From JAFIEN01 sp051859505 (lineage in GTDB: Bacteria > Pseudomonadota > Alphaproteobacteria > Rhodobacterales > Rhodobacteraceae): 64,000 nucleotides of DNA. The DNA lies in contig JBHYFN010000012.1 in the NCBI GenBank assembly GCA_051859505.1, positions 1 to 64,000 of the forward strand. The letters run 5' to 3'. The notes under the pieces are model-generated. The model had not been told where the DNA came from. It saw only the letters and a program-made list of their open reading frames with translations, and ran no database searches. Made by a program: the position numbers and the translations under genes. Positions 62,036 to 64,000 of this stretch are shown one piece after another (position 1 is the first letter of the stretch; every line of letters starts with the position of its first letter).

Positions 62036-63033
62036 GCGCGCTGATCGAGGTCGAGAACCTGACCCTGCGCTTCCGCACCGACGAGGGGCTGATCACCGCG
62101 GTCGAGGATGTGTCCTTCTCGCTCGCGCGGGGCGAGGTGATGGGGCTGGTGGGCGAAAGCGGCTCGGGCAAGTCGGTCACGGCCAAGTCGCTGATGCGGC
62201 TGAATGCCGGGAATGCCGTCTATGACGAGAAAAGCCGCATCACGCTCTATACCGGCAAGGGCAAGGTCGATGTGCTGTCGCTGCGCAAACCGTCCGAGAT
62301 GATGGTGATCCGGGGCGGTGCCATCTCGATGATCTTTCAGGAGCCGATGGCAAGCTTCGCCCCCGCCGTCAGCATCGGCAAGCAGATGGTCGAACAGTTG
62401 CGCCTGCATTCCGACATGTCCAAGGCCAAGGCGAAGGAAATCTCGATCGAGATGCTGGACCGGGTCGGCATCTCGGACCCGTCGGAGCGGTTCAACCAAT
62501 ATGCGTTCGAGCTTTCGGGCGGCATGCGCCAGCGCGCGATGATCGCCATGGCGCTGTCCACAAAACCCAGCCTTCTGATCGCGGACGAACCCACCACGGC
62601 GCTGGACGTGACGATCCAGGCGCAGGTGATCGACCTGATGAAGGATCTGGTGCGCGAATTCGGCATGGGGATCATCTTCATCACCCATGACCTTGGCGTC
62701 GTGGCCCAGACCGCCGACAAGGTCTGTGTCATGTATCTTGGCCGCGTGGTCGAGGAGGGGCCGGTGCGCGACGTGATCCGCAATCCGCTGCATCCCTATA
62801 CGCGGGGCCTTCTGGCCGCCCTGCCCCGGCTGGACGATCTGGATGCGCCGCTGGTGCCGGTGCCGGGCGATATCCCCTCGCCGCTGGAACGCCCCTCGGG
62901 CTGCGTCTTCCACACCCGCTGCCGCGAGATCGCGGGCGATATCTGCCGCAGCGCCCTGCCCGAGGATCGCGAGATGCGCGCCCAGCACCGCGTCGCCTGC
63001 CACCTTCACGCGAGCGCAGAGGCCTCGGCATGA
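62032..63033 (+). CDS. ABC transporter ATPase, DppD type
   Basis: A 333-residue ATPase with Walker A GESGSGKS, the signature LSGGMRQRAMIAMAL, Walker B LLIADEPTTALD and the switch His in ITHDL. The oligopeptide-ABC C-terminal Cys region (GCVFHTRCREIAGDIC) is also present. It overlaps both neighbours by 4 bp (ATGA), indicating strict co-translation. Confidence 0.94.
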   Translation: MSALIEVENLTLRFRTDEGLITAVEDVSFSLARGEVMGLVGESGSGKSVTAKSLMRLNAGNAVYDEKSRITLYTGKGKVDVLSLRKPSEMMVIRGGAISMIFQEPMASFAPAVSIGKQMVEQLRLHSDMSKAKAKEISIEMLDRVGISDPSERFNQYAFELSGGMRQRAMIAMALSTKPSLLIADEPTTALDVTIQAQVIDLMKDLVREFGMGIIFITHDLGVVAQTADKVCVMYLGRVVEEGPVRDVIRNPLHPYTRGLLAALPRLDDLDAPLVPVPGDIPSPLERPSGCVFHTRCREIAGDICRSALPEDREMRAQHRVACHLHASAEASA

Positions 63034-64000
63034 CCGACAAACCGCTGATCGAGGCCGAGCGCCTGACCGTCTCCTACCCGATCGGGCGGGGTCTTCTGTC
63101 GCGCCGGATGCTGAATGCGGTGAACGAGGTGTCGATCCGGATCGAGCGGGGATCCTTCTTCGGGCTGGTGGGCGAAAGCGGCTCGGGCAAGACGACGCTG
63201 GGCCGCGCGCTCTTGAAGGCCGCGCCGATCAGCGGGGGCCACGCGCATTACGACGATGGCGAGGTGCGCTACGATCTGGCGACGCTGGGGGGCCCGCAGC
63301 TGAAGGATTACCGCAAGCGGGCGCAGCTGATCTTTCAGGATCCTTACGCCGCCCTTTCCCCCCGGATGACGGTGCGCGACATCATCGCCGAACCTCTCGA
63401 GGTGATGAAGCTGACGCGGACCCGTGCCGAAACCGATGCCCGGGTGCGCGAGATCGCGGCGAAATGCCGGTTGAACCTCGAACATCTGCGCCGCTTTCCG
63501 CATGCCTTTTCCGGCGGCCAGCGGCAGCGCATCTCGATTGCCCGCGCGCTTGTCTCGGGGCCCAAGTTCATCGTGGCCGATGAAAGCGTGGCCGCACTTG
63601 ACGTGTCGATCCAGGCCGATGTGCTGAACCAGCTCAAGACCCTGCAGAAGGATCTGGGGCTGACCTTCCTCTTCATCAGCCATGACCTGTCGGTCGTGGC
63701 CCATACCTGCGATCATGTGGCGGTGATGTATCTGGGCCGCCTGGTCGAGACCGCGCCCACCCGCCGCCTCTTTGCCCAGCCCCGCCATCCCTATACGCGG
63801 GCGCTGATGTCGGCGATCCCCTCGCTTGATCCCGATGACCGCGACCGGGGCAAGGCGCAGAAGCTGAAGGGCGAGATCCCCTCGCCGCTGAACCAGCCGC
63901 CGGGCTGCAAGTTCCACACCCGTTGCCCCCATACGATCGACCGTTGCCGGACCGAGGAACCCCGGCTGGAAGGGGAGGACGGGCATCAGGTGTCCTGCCA
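63030..64000 (+). CDS. ABC transporter ATPase, DppF type (partial at window edge)
   Basis: Starts with an ATGA overlap on the DppD-type gene and is open to the right edge, so the C-terminus is missing; 323 codons are seen. Walker A GESGSGKTT, signature FSGGQRQRISIARAL, Walker B FIVADESVAALD and the HPYTRALMSAIP segment are present, as is the C-terminal Cys cluster (PPGCKFHTRCPHTIDRC). It forms the second nucleotide-binding subunit of the importer. Confidence 0.93.
   Translation, partial: MTDKPLIEAERLTVSYPIGRGLLSRRMLNAVNEVSIRIERGSFFGLVGESGSGKTTLGRALLKAAPISGGHAHYDDGEVRYDLATLGGPQLKDYRKRAQLIFQDPYAALSPRMTVRDIIAEPLEVMKLTRTRAETDARVREIAAKCRLNLEHLRRFPHAFSGGQRQRISIARALVSGPKFIVADESVAALDVSIQADVLNQLKTLQKDLGLTFLFISHDLSVVAHTCDHVAVMYLGRLVETAPTRRLFAQPRHPYTRALMSAIPSLDPDDRDRGKAQKLKGEIPSPLNQPPGCKFHTRCPHTIDRCRTEEPRLEGEDGHQVSC

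Overview
The window is about 64 kb of a GC-rich alphaproteobacterial chromosome, most likely from the Rhodobacterales (Rhodobacteraceae). Signs of this are the strong G/C third-position bias, the folB-folP-glmM order, glyQ-DUF6446-glyS, DUF2842 next to purA, a SAM-II riboswitch on metZ, and frequent 4-base ATGA/GTGA overlaps. No rRNA, tRNA, prophage, transposase or CRISPR array was recognised. I count 54 protein genes; the last runs off the right edge.

Layout. 1-6.4 kb: TspO-like membrane protein, DUF2235 hydrolase, serS, and a three-gene TadE/TadG-type pilus set. 6.8-12.4 kb: glutamate dehydrogenase, the folB-folP-glmM operon, and a SleB/CwlJ-type cell-wall hydrolase. 12.6-21.1 kb: a PPDK-like protein with altered ATP-site residues, then glyS, a DUF6446 gene and glyQ, then a secreted SPOR/peptidoglycan-binding/trypsin-like protein lacking its catalytic triad. 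21.2-31.8 kb: trkH, two coupled SGNH-type genes, an amino-acid exporter with a divergent LysR regulator, folE2, metZ under a SAM-II riboswitch, a glutathione transferase, and alkB. 32-45 kb: ftsY, a secreted unknown and yciB; xseA, purD, an EamA transporter, thiamine pyrophosphokinase, a 937-residue acidic protein of unknown function, DUF2842, purA, DUF6524 and secG. 45.4-51 kb: pyrG, a low-GC DUF433/PIN-like toxin-antitoxin pair, rlmJ and two EamA transporters. 51-64 kb: a phosphonate region. phnW, phnA and phnY encode a complete route from 2-aminoethylphosphonate to acetate and phosphate, and a LysR regulator is divergent from them. Next comes a formylglycine-type phosphonate monoester hydrolase/sulfatase and a dipeptide-type ABC importer.

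Most genes are housekeeping. The best candidates for undescribed biology are: the phosphonate block, where a phosphodiesterase-type enzyme and a peptide-type importer sit beside AEP catabolism; the large acidic protein with a possible winged-helix end; the PPDK-like and protease-like proteins that keep their folds but lose key residues; and several repeat classes. The repeats are AATTTGGCCAAATT-centred palindromes with varying but complementary arms, a hairpin cluster, a long inverted repeat carrying the metZ stop codon, and three unrelated 13-bp tandem repeats between genes. All homology statements come from motif recognition by eye; no database search was run.
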